Below, piece after piece: positions 20,310 through 31,136 of a DNA stretch of 64,000 nucleotides. The notes under the pieces are model-generated. The model saw only the letters and a list, made by a program, of their open reading frames with translations. It was not told the origin of the DNA and ran no database searches. Position numbers and translations under genes: made by a program. Source of the DNA: Ochotona curzoniae (lineage: Eukaryota > Chordata > Mammalia > Lagomorpha > Ochotonidae); contig NW_024465777.1 of assembly GCF_017591425.1 (NCBI RefSeq), positions 4,216,001 to 4,280,000 on the forward strand, given 5' to 3'. Every line of letters starts with the position of its first letter. Positions within the stretch are counted from its first letter, which is position 1.

Positions 20310-20794
20310 CCAATGGGATGGATCTTGAAGAGTAAAGAAGTTTCCCAGATGAGTGGCTTGGGGCAGGACTTTCCTTGGGCAACTGGGGAGATGCCAGCTA
20401 GGCGTGGCCGAGGGCTAGGACATGGCATGCTTGGGCGTAGAGAAGAGAAGTTGGGTATCCAGGATATGAATGATGCTGGACCTGGAATGCCCCAGAACAG
20501 ACACTTGCTCTTCATCTCCTGAGAGGGTTTAGGGACATGGGCTGGATCTTCTTGGTTTGTTAGTCCAGGTTCAGCGCAAGTAGACAACGAGGCACAAGAA
20601 ATGGGAGCTCCCTGTTCGCAGCCCTAGCATCCTGGCTGCTCACCTGACCCTCTTTGGGCCCACACTTTTCCCATCACAGGGCTCTCTTGGCTTTTTGGTC
20701 AGGAGTCTTTTTATCCAGATGTCATCAAAACAGAACCAAACTGTTCGGAGGGCAGTGGTAGAAGCAAAGGTGGGAGACAGAGGTGTTGTCATGC
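20310..20794. other. No gene seen
   Basis: Single-copy-looking sequence; no exon was recognised. Confidence 0.4.
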
Positions 20795-21056
20795 AGTGAT
20801 CTGCCATTTGAGACACACACACATACCAGCTCGGAATGCCAGTTCAAGACCCACTACTCTGCTTCTTCCCCAACTTCCTGCTGATGTGTGCCTGGGAAGG
20901 CAGAGACGATGGGCCAGGCACCTGAGTCTTCCTTTCACAGGAGAGACCTACATGGAGTTCCTGGTCCAGCCCTGGCCGCTGTGGCCATCTGGGAAGTGAC
21001 ATCTGTTTTTTTCTGTCACGCTGCCTTTCAAATAAATAAACGAATCTCTTTTAAAA
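20795..21056 (+). mobile_element. SINE, diverged, shortened
   Basis: Body 'gggccaggcacctgagtctt'; 'aaataaataaacgaatctc' tail. Confidence 0.8.
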
Positions 21057-21062
21057 AGAATA

Positions 21063-21410
21063 AAGACGGGTTCGGTGACGTGGCCTAGCGGCTCAAATCC
21101 TTGCCCTGAATGTGCCATGATCCCATATGGGCGCCAGTTCTAATCCCGGCAGCTCCACTTTCCATCCAGCTCCACTTCCCATCCAGCTCCCTGCTTGTGG
21201 TCTGGGAAAGCAGTCGAAGATAGCCCAAAGCCTTGGGACCCTGCACCAGTGTGGGAAACCTGGAGGAAGTTCTAGGCTCCTGGCTTCGGATCGGCACAGC
21301 ACCAGCCATTGTGGTCACTTGGGGAGTGAATCATTGGATGGAAGATCTTCCTCTCTGTCTCTCCTCCTCTATGTATATCTGACTTTCCAATAAAAATAAA
21401 TCTTTAAAAA
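21063..21410 (+). mobile_element. SINE, younger subfamily, with an internal ~18-bp duplication
   Basis: 'cattggcctagcggct'-type head (here 'gtggcctagcggctcaaatc'). The phrase 'tccatccagctccacttccc' is duplicated near 21160-21185. Confidence 0.92.
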
Positions 21411-21481
21411 ACAAAAAAGAATAAAGACTCCAGATATCCCTCCATGCACCAAATCCTAAAGACCCTTAAAGAACCTTCGAT

Positions 21482-21792
21482 CAGATGGGCATTTGGTACA
21501 AGTGTTAAGGCAACACTTAGGATGCCCAGATCCTTCATTTGCATGCCTAGGACTAGCTTCACTTCCCATTCCAGATTCCTGTTTTTCCACATACCCTGGG
21601 AGACAGCAAGTGATGGCTCAAGTGCTTGGGTCCCTGCTGCCTGTGTGGGAGACCCACCTTTAAGGTCCTGTCTTTCGGCTTTAGGCTGGCCAAACCCCAG
21701 CTGTTGTAAGAATTTGGGAGCATAAACCAACAGATGTGAAATGTCTACCTGTGCCTTTCAAATAAGTTAGTTAATAAAAAAGAAAGGAAAGA
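21482..21792 (+). mobile_element. SINE, diverged
   Basis: 'gatgggcatttggtacaagt' head; 'aaataagttagttaataaaa' tail. Confidence 0.8.
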
Positions 21793-21911
21793 AAGACCAA
21801 AAAAAAAACCCCTCCATCCCCCTTAGGTGTCTGCCCCCAGCAGCTCTGCTTCACACAATAGTAGAATCTCAGGAAGTGAAAATGAAATTTTGGGGGTTTG
21901 AAAGAAAGCGT

Positions 21912-22245
21912 GTGGACAGGATGCAATGGCTCAGTTGGGTAATCCTTCCCTCTTCAAATTCCAGGATCCCATATGGGTGTGGGTTTGTGTTCCAGCTGCT
22001 CCACTTCCCTTCCAGTATCCTGCTTGTGACCTGGGAAGGCAGTGGAAGATGACCCAAAACCTTGGGAACCCTTCACCTGTGTGGGCGACCCGGCAGAAGC
22101 TCCTGGCTCCTGGCTTCAGATCACCTCAACTTTAGCCGTTACAACCATTTGGCAAGTGATCCAACAGGGTTCTATCTCTCTGTCTCTTCTCTCTGTAAAT
22201 CTGCTTTTTCAATAAAAATAAATAAATCTTTAAAAAAAAAAAAAC
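21912..22245 (+). mobile_element. SINE
   Basis: 'caggatgcaatggctcagtt' head; 'aataaaaataaataaatc' tail. Confidence 0.9.
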
Positions 22246-22850
22246 ACACATATCAACACTTTAGCCTGGCACCTGAGTATTGTCACATGCACCCTTAGCA
22301 CCAAAAAAAAAAAAATGGCCACCTGCTGGCCCCTGGGCCCAGCCCACCACCCCTCCCCAAGGGGTGAGGTGACCACCTGGTGTGACTGAGCCATCTTGGG
22401 TGCCACAGCTTTCACGAGTGCCCCAAGTCTCCCAAACACCCAGGCAGCTGAGAACTTGTCATGGGTCAGGAGATACCCCCAGGTGAAGGAGCAGAAAGGG
22501 GAAGGGGCCTGGGGCCCTCCCACTTCCCTCCCTCCATTTCCTGGCTTTCTCCGATCAACCTCCACTCTCACTACCTTTTGTTGTTTGAGCTGATGTCAGC
22601 CAGGCGCTACAGGTCTCTGGGGCCCACCCAGGCTCTTCCTAGGTAGGTGATAAGCGAAGTGGGATTTCCCTTTACCAGCTAACATGCAAATGAGGCTCAA
22701 AATAGAGTTAGAGGGGAGAGTTGCAAGGGCAGGGCTAAGCCACAGGCTACCGGCCAGGGTAACCAGTGAAGCACAAAACAGCAGCCCCAGACATGACATG
22801 CCCAGCTGTGGCTTCGGGTATAGCTGAATTTCTGTTCAAGTGGGGTCTGA
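22246..22850. other. No gene seen
   Basis: Single-copy-looking GC-rich sequence; no exon was recognised. Confidence 0.4.
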
Positions 22851-22851
22851 T

Positions 22852-23085
22852 CCACTGAGTCTGACCCTGGGCAAGCCACTTAATATTGGAGCCCAAGGGT
22901 GGCCTTGCAGGGAAGATGCGAGTGCCTGCAGTGGACTTCCAGGCTTGGCTCCTGACTCCAGCTGCCCACTAATGCCAACCTTGGGCGGCGACAAAGAGTT
23001 GGCATCCTGCCATCCACCTGGGGAGCCTGGATTGAGTTCCCAGCTCCTGCCTGTTGTAGGTACTTGGAGAATGAGAGAGAAGCTG
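22852..23085 (+). mobile_element. MIR-like piece followed by an old SINE remnant
   Basis: 'gaccctgggcaagccactta' is MIR-like (to about 22885). It is followed by eroded C-SINE body words without a tail. Confidence 0.5.
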
Positions 23086-23089
23086 AGAC

Positions 23090-23410
23090 TTTTTTTTAAA
23101 GATTTTTTTAAATTGGAAATTCAGATATATAGAGAGGAAAGATAGAGAGGTCTTCTGTCCATTGATTCACTCCCCAAGCGGCCACAATGACCAGAGCTGT
23201 GCCGATCCGAAGCCAGGAGCCTACAACCTCCTCCAGGTCTTCCACTCAGGCAAAGGTCCAAGGCTTTGGGCCATCCTCAACTGCCTTCCCAGGCCACAAG
23301 CAGGGAGCTGGATAGGAAACAGGGCTGCTGGGATTAGAACTGGCACCCATATGGGATCCTGGCACATGCAAGGTGAGGACCTTAGCTGCTAGGCTACTGT
23401 ACTGGGCCCA
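23090..23410 (-). mobile_element. SINE, younger subfamily
   Basis: Ends 'taggctactgtactgggccc'. Confidence 0.92.
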
Positions 23411-23454
23411 AGACTTTTCTCTCTTTTCCTTTTTCTCAAACATGTGAATGTTAA

Positions 23455-23752
23455 AAACATATATATTTATTTATTTGAATGGCAAAGTTAGAAAGATTTT
23501 TCATCTGCTGGTTTACTCTTCAAATAGCTGCAGTGACTGGGGCTGGGCCAGGTCAAAGCCAGGAGCCAAAAGCTTTATTCAGATCTCCCACGTGGGTGCA
23601 GGGGCCCAAACACTTGGGCCAATCTTGCTGCTTTCCCAGGTGCATCAGCAGGGAACTGGATCAGAAGTGGAGCAGACAGGATTTGAACTGGTGCCCATAT
23701 GGGATATCTACACTGCAGGCATAACCCACTGCACCACAGTGCTGACCCTTCA
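23455..23752 (-). mobile_element. SINE, older subfamily
   Basis: Ends 'gcaccacagtgctgaccct'. Confidence 0.9.
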
Positions 23753-23782
23753 AATAGGTGAACTAAAAAAGTAATACAGGGT

Positions 23783-24122
23783 CGGGGGGCTGAACAGCAT
23801 AGTGGTACAACAGATTAAGTCACCACCTGTTAACGCCAGTACCTCACTTGGGTGCTGGTTCAAGTCCTGGCTGCTCCATTTCCAGTCCAACTCTCTGCTG
23901 ATGCACCTGGGAAAGCGGCAGAGGATGGGCCAAGTGCTTGGACCTCTGCACCCACATGGAGACTGGAAGAAGCGCCTGGCTCCTGGCTTTGGCCTGGTCC
24001 AGCCCTGGCTGTGATGACCATGGAGAGGGAACCAGTGGATGCAAGATTTCTTTCTCTCTCTCTTTCTCTGCCTTTCTCTGAAACTGCCTTTCAAATAAAT
24101 AAATCTTTAAACAAATTTTTAA
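23783..24122 (+). mobile_element. SINE, older subfamily
   Basis: 'ggggggctgaacagcatagt' head; 'aaataaataaatctttaaac' tail. Confidence 0.92.
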
Positions 24123-24824
24123 AACATTGAAGCTTCAGCTTCATGAATTGAATGAAATCTTTTAACCCTCCTGCCTGGCTTTACTGCGGAGTGAAGGGAT
24201 TGGGTAGAGGCCCCCAGGCAGCCAGCAGGTGTCCTTGCCACCCACCCCTCCCCCCCAGTCCCCATCCACTGCACTTCAGCCACCCACTGTTCCCTCCCAC
24301 CTGTCCTACATTCACACAAACAACTAATCTGCTAGTTTCCTTGCCCAAACCACAAAACACAAGGTCTTAAGAACTTTCAAAAAGAATCCGTTTCTGTCTA
24401 CTCGAAAGGAGAAACCTGGAGACCAGAAGCAGCCTGCCAGTGGGAACGACCAGGCCTCCCAGCCTCAGATCACTGGCAAGACAAGCTAAAAGAATCTTGC
24501 AGGATGATACCAGGAGCAGACTGCAGGCAGCATGCCAGAGAGACCAGCCCAGGGGTGGCAGGCGCCTTGAGGGGGCTCCCGTCGGGGCCCAGGACTCAGC
24601 TCCAGGGTCTCTGGGGACACAGCAAGAGCCTGCAGGCCCGAGGCTAATCTGGACCACCAATGAGTTATCATCCTGGATGAGGGCATGCCGCTGCCCAGGG
24701 CTAAGATACCACCTGTGAGGACCTTGATAGAAGGCTGCCTCTCTGGGTTTGGCTCGGCTGCTTTTTAGCTCAGGCAGGCAGGCAGATTGTTTTTGAGCTC
24801 ACCGTTTCTTTTCTTTCTTCTCCT
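24123..24824. other. No gene seen (24.1-24.8 kb)
   Basis: Single-copy-looking sequence between SINEs; could hold regulatory sequence for CD52, but nothing specific is visible. Confidence 0.4.
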
Positions 24825-25068
24825 TCACCTTTTTAATATTCTTGGAAAGTCAGCTTTACAGAGAGAAAAATATTCTGTCCACTAGTTCACTGCCCAAATG
24901 GCCACAATGATTGGAGCTGAGCTGATCCAAAGCAGGGAGCCAGGAGCTTCTTCCAGGTCTCCCATGTGGGTACAGGTCCCAAGGCCTTGAGCTGTCTTCT
25001 GCTTTCCCGGGCCACAAGCAGGGAGCTGGAAGGGAAGTAGAGCAGCCAGGACATGACCTAGTGACCAT
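24825..25068 (-). mobile_element. SINE, head-to-head with the next
   Basis: Reverse copy that breaks off at 'ctagtgaccatatgg'. Confidence 0.85.
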
Positions 25069-25345
25069 ATGGAATCCCGGGATGCCAGTTCATATCCCGG
25101 CAGCTCCACTTCCCATCCAACTCCCTGCCTGTGGCCTGAGAAAGCAGTTGAGGACGGCCCTAACTCTTGGGACCCTGCACTCATGTGGGAGACCCGAGAG
25201 AATCTCCAGTCTCCTGGTTTTGGATCAGCTCAGCTCCAGCTGTGGTGTCCACTTGGGGAGTGAATCACTGGACATAAGTTCTTCCTTTCTGTCTCTCCTC
25301 TTCTCTGTATATCTGCCTTTCAAATAAAAATAAATAAATCTTAAG
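25069..25345 (+). mobile_element. SINE, 5'-truncated
   Basis: Starts at the 'gatgccagttcatatccc' B-box region; tail 'aataaaaataaataaatctt'. Confidence 0.88.
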
Positions 25346-25900
25346 AAAAAAAAAACCCTTCATGGAACCCAAACTCAACTTCAGCTCCTGCTTCCACTCC
25401 CCAGCTTCTTCAAAACTAAGTAACAACAAAACCCCAAACTTTCAACTCAAGCTGGCAGTGTCACAGGTAGCTCTTTGAAAGGGGTTTTTGTTGCAGTTAA
25501 CCCTCCCAGAGCTCTTTTGCTCCAGGTCAGACAGGTGCACTTCTGGCCTGAAGACTCCAAGTTGCTGAGTGAATAAGCCAAGATTCAGTGCCCTGACACA
25601 GGATTCCCAGTCTACCACACAGTTGCCCAGCTCCCAGGTAGGCCCAGGTAGGCCCAGTTCCCTTCTCTAAGATCTACCTTCCTCTCTAGAACTCATCTGC
25701 CAGGCCTCCACTCACTGACAGAAAGGAAGCGACACCCTTTCCTGTCTTAGGCCCGCCTTCCTCCCCACCCCACCCTCCTGCCCGCCCGAGCACCCTTCCT
25801 GCCCCCAGGTTCAAAAGCAGCCAAGCTCAAAGAGGTGCACAGAAGCTCCCAGTTCCTCTCTGAACGCAGCTCCTGAAGGAACCTCCAAGTCCCCCTCAAG
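25346..25900 (+). promoter_or_regulatory. CD52: CD52 upstream region and 5' UTR
   Basis: Non-repetitive sequence before the CD52 ATG. The transcription start is probably within the last ~60 bases. No TATA box was identified. Confidence 0.4.
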
Positions 25901-25954
25901 ATGTGCCGCTTCCTCCCTGTCCTGCTCACCGTCAGCTTCCTGGTGATGGCTCAG
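25901..25954 (+). CDS. CD52: CD52 exon 1 (signal peptide)
   Basis: Starts at ATG in the context 'ccctcaagATGT' and ends in phase 0 at CAG|gtaggagg. It encodes 18 residues of leader. Confidence 0.93.
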
Positions 25955-27105
25955 GTAGGAGGATCCTCAGAAACCCCGGCGCCACAGCCAGGATAGTCCG
26001 GGACAGCAGGAGAGGGCAGAGAGGCAGGTTCCCGGGGTATCCCTCTCCCCCGACCCCAGGACCCCGTCCTCAACCCCACCCCAACACCAAGCCTTCTCCA
26101 GGGGAGTACAGGCAGCTGGCACCTGCAAGGGTCCCTGGATGCAGGAGGCTTGACTGCCCAGCCTTCCAGGCCTCCCGCCTGGGGCTAAGTTGTTCCAGGG
26201 CCGCCCCTGGCCAGGAGCCTGTGTCCACAGTGGAGGACACAGGGTGCCAGGCACACTGAGGCACCCAAGAGGTGCTGGGGAACCAAGAAGCTTGGGAAGA
26301 CATGGGCCTGTAAAGATGGCGCCAACCCCACAGGGAGCTGGGGAGATTGTCCTGGGCGGTGGGGGGGGGTGGGGGGGGGAGAACCCAGGAAATGTCCAAG
26401 TGGCATTTGCTCTGCTTCTGGAGGTGGCAGTGCTCCACCCCGCCCGGCCTCCTGCAGAAGTGCCTCCGTGTCCTCGGAGGCAAAGGAGCCGCAGGGGTCT
26501 CACAGTCAACGACCTGGAGAAGGGGAGGCAGCCACCGGGCTTCCCCAGTACCCAACATGAGCAGGACCCCATGGCAGCAGGGACAGCCGGGTCCCCTTCC
26601 ACCCACTCACACCCCACCAGGTGTCTGCCCACCCAGCCTGTCATTTTTGAGCCCCACAACGGTGATGGACTCTTCCCCATTTCAGAAGATGTGGCGACCA
26701 TGCCATTTAAGGTCAAGATCAAGGGCCAGGGTTCCTCCAGCTCACTCTGTGGTCCATTGTGTGAAGCACAAGATGGGGACAGGGGACTGTGGAGGGAACC
26801 ACAGAGGCTTGCATCAGGCTGGGAGGAGGCCCAGGTGTCTAACAGGTGGGGGGTTGAAATACCCCTCCCCTGAGCTGCCCCTGCTTCTCTTGCAGATGCA
26901 AACTGGAGTCTTCGGAGACCAGTCCTCCCCCCAGGACTCGAAACAGGGCTCCTCAGCCTCCCAGAACAACCATGCCTCTCAGGAGACGAGCCAGACCTCC
27001 CAGGGCTCGGGCCAGGCCTCCCAACCCAGCAGCGCCAGCATAGTGCGCGGCACTTTCCTTTCTCTCCTGATCATCGCTCTCTTCCACCTGGTCCACCGCT
27101 TCTGA
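25901..27105 (+). CDS. CD52: CD52 (CAMPATH-1 antigen), complete two-exon gene
   Basis: CD52 encodes a small GPI-anchored sialoglycoprotein of lymphocytes and of the male genital tract. Exon 1 (25901-25954) encodes MCRFLPVLLTVSFLVMAQ, clearly the human CD52 signal sequence. The donor is CAG|gtagga. Exon 2 (26896-27102, stop 27103-27105) follows a 941-bp intron with the acceptor 'cttctcttgcag'. The precursor is 87 residues against 61 in human. It consists of a signal peptide, a Ser/Gln-rich ectodomain with repeated ASQ/TSQ motifs, and a C-terminal hydrophobic GPI signal TFLSLLIIALFHLV. No N-X-S/T sequon exists anywhere, although the human mature peptide carries one. The position between UBXN11 and CRYBG2 and the strand match human. 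Identity is very secure. Confidence 0.95.
26896..27105 (+). CDS. CD52: CD52 exon 2 (ectodomain, GPI signal, stop)
   Basis: Starts at ATGCAAACTGG directly after 'tgcag'. It encodes 69 residues and TGA. The MQTG at the junction matches the human IQTG around the signal-cleavage region. Confidence 0.93.
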   Translation: MQTGVFGDQSSPQDSKQGSSASQNNHASQETSQTSQGSGQASQPSSASIVRGTFLSLLIIALFHLVHRF

Positions 27106-27257
27106 GCCCCCTGCCTCCATCCCAGCTGACCGAGACAGCAGCTGCAAACACTCTACAGAGAATCCACCCCCTCCCTCCCCCCCTCATCCTGCAGAGAAGC
27201 CTGTGTGTGAGAACCCCCCACGCAGGGTGTGGACCTGAGCACCATGCACGGGAGATC

Positions 27258-27263
27258 AATAAA
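27258..27263 (+). terminator. CD52: CD52 polyadenylation signal AATAAA
   Basis: A canonical hexamer lies 153 nt after the CD52 stop codon and is followed by GT-rich 'gcttgttgtgtatctgcgtg', a good downstream element. Confidence 0.85.
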
Positions 27264-28171
27264 GCGCTTGTTGTGTATCTGCGTGTGGTCCCTTCATTGC
27301 CTCGGGCTGGACCCCAGAGCCAGAGTGGAAGCAGTACCCCAGGGCCTTCCCATGCCCCCATCAGCAGCAAAGGTGGCACCAAGATGCCCCAACCCTCACA
27401 GAATCCCATCAGAGGGCTCCTCCCCTGAGAATCACCTTGCAAAGTCCAGGGTCTCGAACCTGCCACCCTCACGGCCCCTGTAGGTCGCTTTTGCTCAGCT
27501 TGTCCTTGGGTGTGTGGATATGGCGCCCCAGAGCCGCCTCCCTGCCCCTTCAAACTCAGCACCCCCACAACCAGACAGCCCCACATCCTAGGTATCCTCA
27601 GAATGAAAGACTCAGGGAAGTCCCCCAGCCCAAGCATGCCCACATTCCCGTTTCTGGGGGTCCCCCTGCCTGCCCTAACCCTCCAGCCCCCAGGAGGGTC
27701 AAGAAGAGGCGGTTTGTTGCTTCCTACCTCCCTTTCAACACGTAGGGAAGGCCGGAAGCACCAGCAGCTGCCCTAACCCCTCTGCCCTGGGAGTGGGGGT
27801 GTCTGTGTGGGGGAGGGAAGAGAACCCACGGCTGCCCACATGGGCCTTATCCCTGGCCTGTCCTCGAGGACCCTAGCCAGAGGCCCAGGGATTGCTGCTT
27901 GATGTAGACCTGCCCACCCCCAACCAGGTTTAGGCCCAGACCCCTGATCTAGCTTCCTTCAAACGACAAACCTTTCAGCTTGAGGACTGGGTTGGGTAAG
28001 TGGGAAGGAGTCCCGTGGCCACGTTCTGCCCCTCTCCCCAGTCCATCTGCTGTACCCCCGTCACACTAGGGTGCCCTTCCAGAACTGTCTGATCCCTTGG
28101 CTCTCTTTCTTGGCCACCCTGGCCTGGCCCTCGGCATCACAGCTGTCCCCTGTCATCGATTCGATTACTCT
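27264..28171. other. CD52-CRYBG2 intergenic region
   Basis: GC-rich single-copy sequence; no further gene was seen. Confidence 0.5.
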
Positions 28172-28207
28172 CGTGCTGGGTCCGGTGACGTGGTCTAGCG
28201 GCTAAAG
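28172..28207 (+). mobile_element. SINE 5' fragment (about 35 bp)
   Basis: 'ctgggtccggtgacgtggtc' plus 'tagcggctaaag', then unrelated sequence. Confidence 0.8.
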
Positions 28208-28610
28208 ATTATCCTCGTGGTGGGAACCCTTGAGGGTGGGATCTAGCAGGCCTGGTTCCTTTTTGTGCCTCCACAGCCCAGCACAAACCAGGCTTGGAGC
28301 AGGTGATGAGAAAAACGCATCCTTCCCAAGTGGTACACTCCCCAGCAACCTGGTCCCATGGCTCCTCCTGGTGGCAGAGAGAGGTCTTACATCACACCTC
28401 AACCCAGAAGGAAAAGAAGCAGGTGCATGACGGTGATCATAGGACCAGCCTGGCCCTCAAACATCCAGATGCATGGAGACAAGGAGACTGGACAGCATAT
28501 TACAAAATAGCTTATTTTCCAACAAAAATTCTATAAAAACATTTCATCCCAGCAAACCTTCCCACCCTCCTCCCCCCGTCCCCCATCTCAGGCTAGGGGA
28601 GAAGGGAGGC

Positions 28611-28699
28611 TCAAAGAACATGCAGCGTCCAGATCTGGGAGGCCCTTTCCTTGGTTGGTTCCCACAGCACCACATGGTCCCGGTCATAGCCCCGGCCAC
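28611..28699 (-). CDS. CRYBG2: CRYBG2 last coding exon 22 (ricin-B end, stop)
   Basis: Encodes GRGYDRDHVVLWEPTKERAS and QIWTLHVL, ending in TGA at 28613-28611. The 3' UTR runs left to roughly 28.5 kb. No canonical AATAAA was seen there, only the weak variant AATAAG near 28515. Confidence 0.92.
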
Positions 28700-31089
28700 C
28701 TGTGGGGTGGGGGCAGATAAAGAGATGCTCAGAGAGATGGGGGCACCAAGGAGGGGACCATGCCCTCAGCCCCCTCCCCCACCTGCATTACCTTTCACAT
28801 CCAGGACTCGTCCTTCAAACATCTGGCTGCAGATGTGGCCCCCATCACTGATGCTCCAGGTCTGCCGTGGCATGCGGCTCTCTGACCACAGCACCACTTT
28901 GGAGCCTGGGCTGGGAGTCCCGATCACCTGCAGGCTCATAGTAGGGGCCACCTGTGGCCCAGGAGGTCATTAGGTCTTGTCCCTCCCCACTGGGGCTCCA
29001 CCCACCCCAGACACCTTAAGGCAGAGTCTCCTAGGGAAGTGACACTTCCAGTGCTGGATTTTAGGGGGTTAGGTGGGATTCAAGGTAAAAAGACATAAAG
29101 AGGAGGTCTCCTCCAGGAAGCCTCTCAGATTAACTTCCAAAGGCTTTAGCATTAGAAGAGCTGCCACAGCCTTACAGGCTGCAGGACCTTCAGCAAACTA
29201 CTTAACCTCCTGTGCTCCAGTTTTCCCACCTGCAAAGAGGGGGAGGGTTGGGGGGTCACGAAAGGCATTGGCTTGGGAGCATAAGGCAGCACCTGGCACG
29301 CAGCCCCTCTCTCATCGCCCTTCTCTCTCCTCCATTGCACTTATCATCATCAGAGCTGCTAGGATCCTTCACTCACTCAAGTTGTCTCTCTCTGTCCCAC
29401 TAAGCTGAGGACAGCAGAGGTCAGCTCTGTCTTCTGGCTGCTGCCCTCCCAGACCCTAGAAGACAGGCTGGTGGACAAGGATGCCCAGGTCCGCCAAGAG
29501 AATCTATCCTTGTCTACAGCCAAGTGCAGAGGTGCCTCTGACGCATCCGTGTAGATCCTGGCTGTGTAGGCTGTGTCTGGGAGCAGGGCAGGCTTGCCCT
29601 GGGGTACATCCCACACGCTCCCCAGCCCAAGGCCCTGGTGGCAGCGTACATGTCTCTGCCTCTGATTGGGTGGACCTCATCAAAGCAGGCTTGCACATAC
29701 CTAGGGCCCAGGGCTCCTGGTCCCAGCCCCAACATCAGTACCTGGTTCGTTTTAGTACATGTGCTGCCGAAGCAAGCATAGTACCTGGTTCTTGAGCAGC
29801 CCATCCTCATAGTACCAAACGCAGCTGCCTCCAGCTCGGGAATCGGAAACTACCACACGGCCTGCCTTCATGTCCTCCACGTGGTCTGGCACTGCCAGGA
29901 ATCCTCCCAGTGCCGCATTCCACAGGCGGAAGTAAGCCCGGCGCTGGGAGTGGGGAGACACTGAGAGTCAGGGATCCCCAGCAAGGCCCTACTCCCTCTA
30001 CCCTCACCCAGGGTTCTCCAGCACCAGCTTCTGGTGCCCTCTTTCCTGACCCCAAACTACCCTTGGCTGCCTCGCAGGCGTCCCTTCTTTGCTTATGCGT
30101 TCTGAGGCCACACACACAGCATACCTCAGCACACATGTATAGCACACATTGACAGCCCACAATGCACACAAAACACACGCACAGCACACACGACACATAC
30201 AGCAACTCATACACGGCACACAACAAAGCAACATGCATGTATACAACACAAAACAAATACAGACATATGCACAACACACAGCACATATGTACGGCACGCA
30301 TAGTAGCACAGGAATACATGCACAGCAATGCACATGTATTCCACACACAGCACATATATGCACAGCCCACACATGTGTGCAGCACACATGCACACACACG
30401 GCTCTGTGTGCAAAAGCAGCCACAGGCCCTGGACAGGGTTGGCCAACAGACACAGCCAGGGCACTGAAGCCCATGCAAGGTGCCAACTCACACACACACA
30501 CACACGAGTGACCATCTAAACTCACACGTCCTCGCCAACCCACAGGCACTGACATCTGCCACCAGGGGCAGATGTGCAGGAATGCGGACAGATAGACACA
30601 GAGAGAATCCCAGCCCCAGCCAGGCCCTCGGGCTGCTCTCAATAGCCCTGACTCAGCTGGGGGCTCAGATGGAGCTGTGGCAACGTGGCTAAGCTGAGTG
30701 TATGCCATCCAAGCATTGTTCCCAGGTATATCCTCGCTCTCCCTGCAGTCCCGGGCAACTGGCACCCCTCATTTTAAAGATGAGGAAACAGAGGTTCATG
30801 CAGGCGTGGTACTTGCCCAAATGCTGGTCCATTTCTCTGGGCCTGGTTTCCCCATCTGTAAAATGGGAGGGTTGGAGACAATCTCCACAATTTCTTTCAA
30901 CAAAGAAACGTGATGTGAGATGTTGGGAATAGAGGTCTGTGCAGATACCCTCAAACACACAAGCCCTCGAGGGGTGTCCCAGACACAGGCTCAAACAGGT
31001 GCAAGTACAGAACACTCACACACACTCACACAGTCACACACATGACCTGGTAAGGAGAGCAAGCCCTCAGAAAGGCCTTTGTAAGCACG

Positions 31090-31136
<47 letters not shown>

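Noticed and set aside
26070..26873. Long frames on both strands in 26-26.9 kb
   Set aside because: They lie in the CD52 intron, are GC-rich by chance, and match nothing recognised.
30004..30765. Cys-rich long minus-strand frames
   Set aside because: They come from degenerate CA/TG repeats in a CRYBG2 intron.
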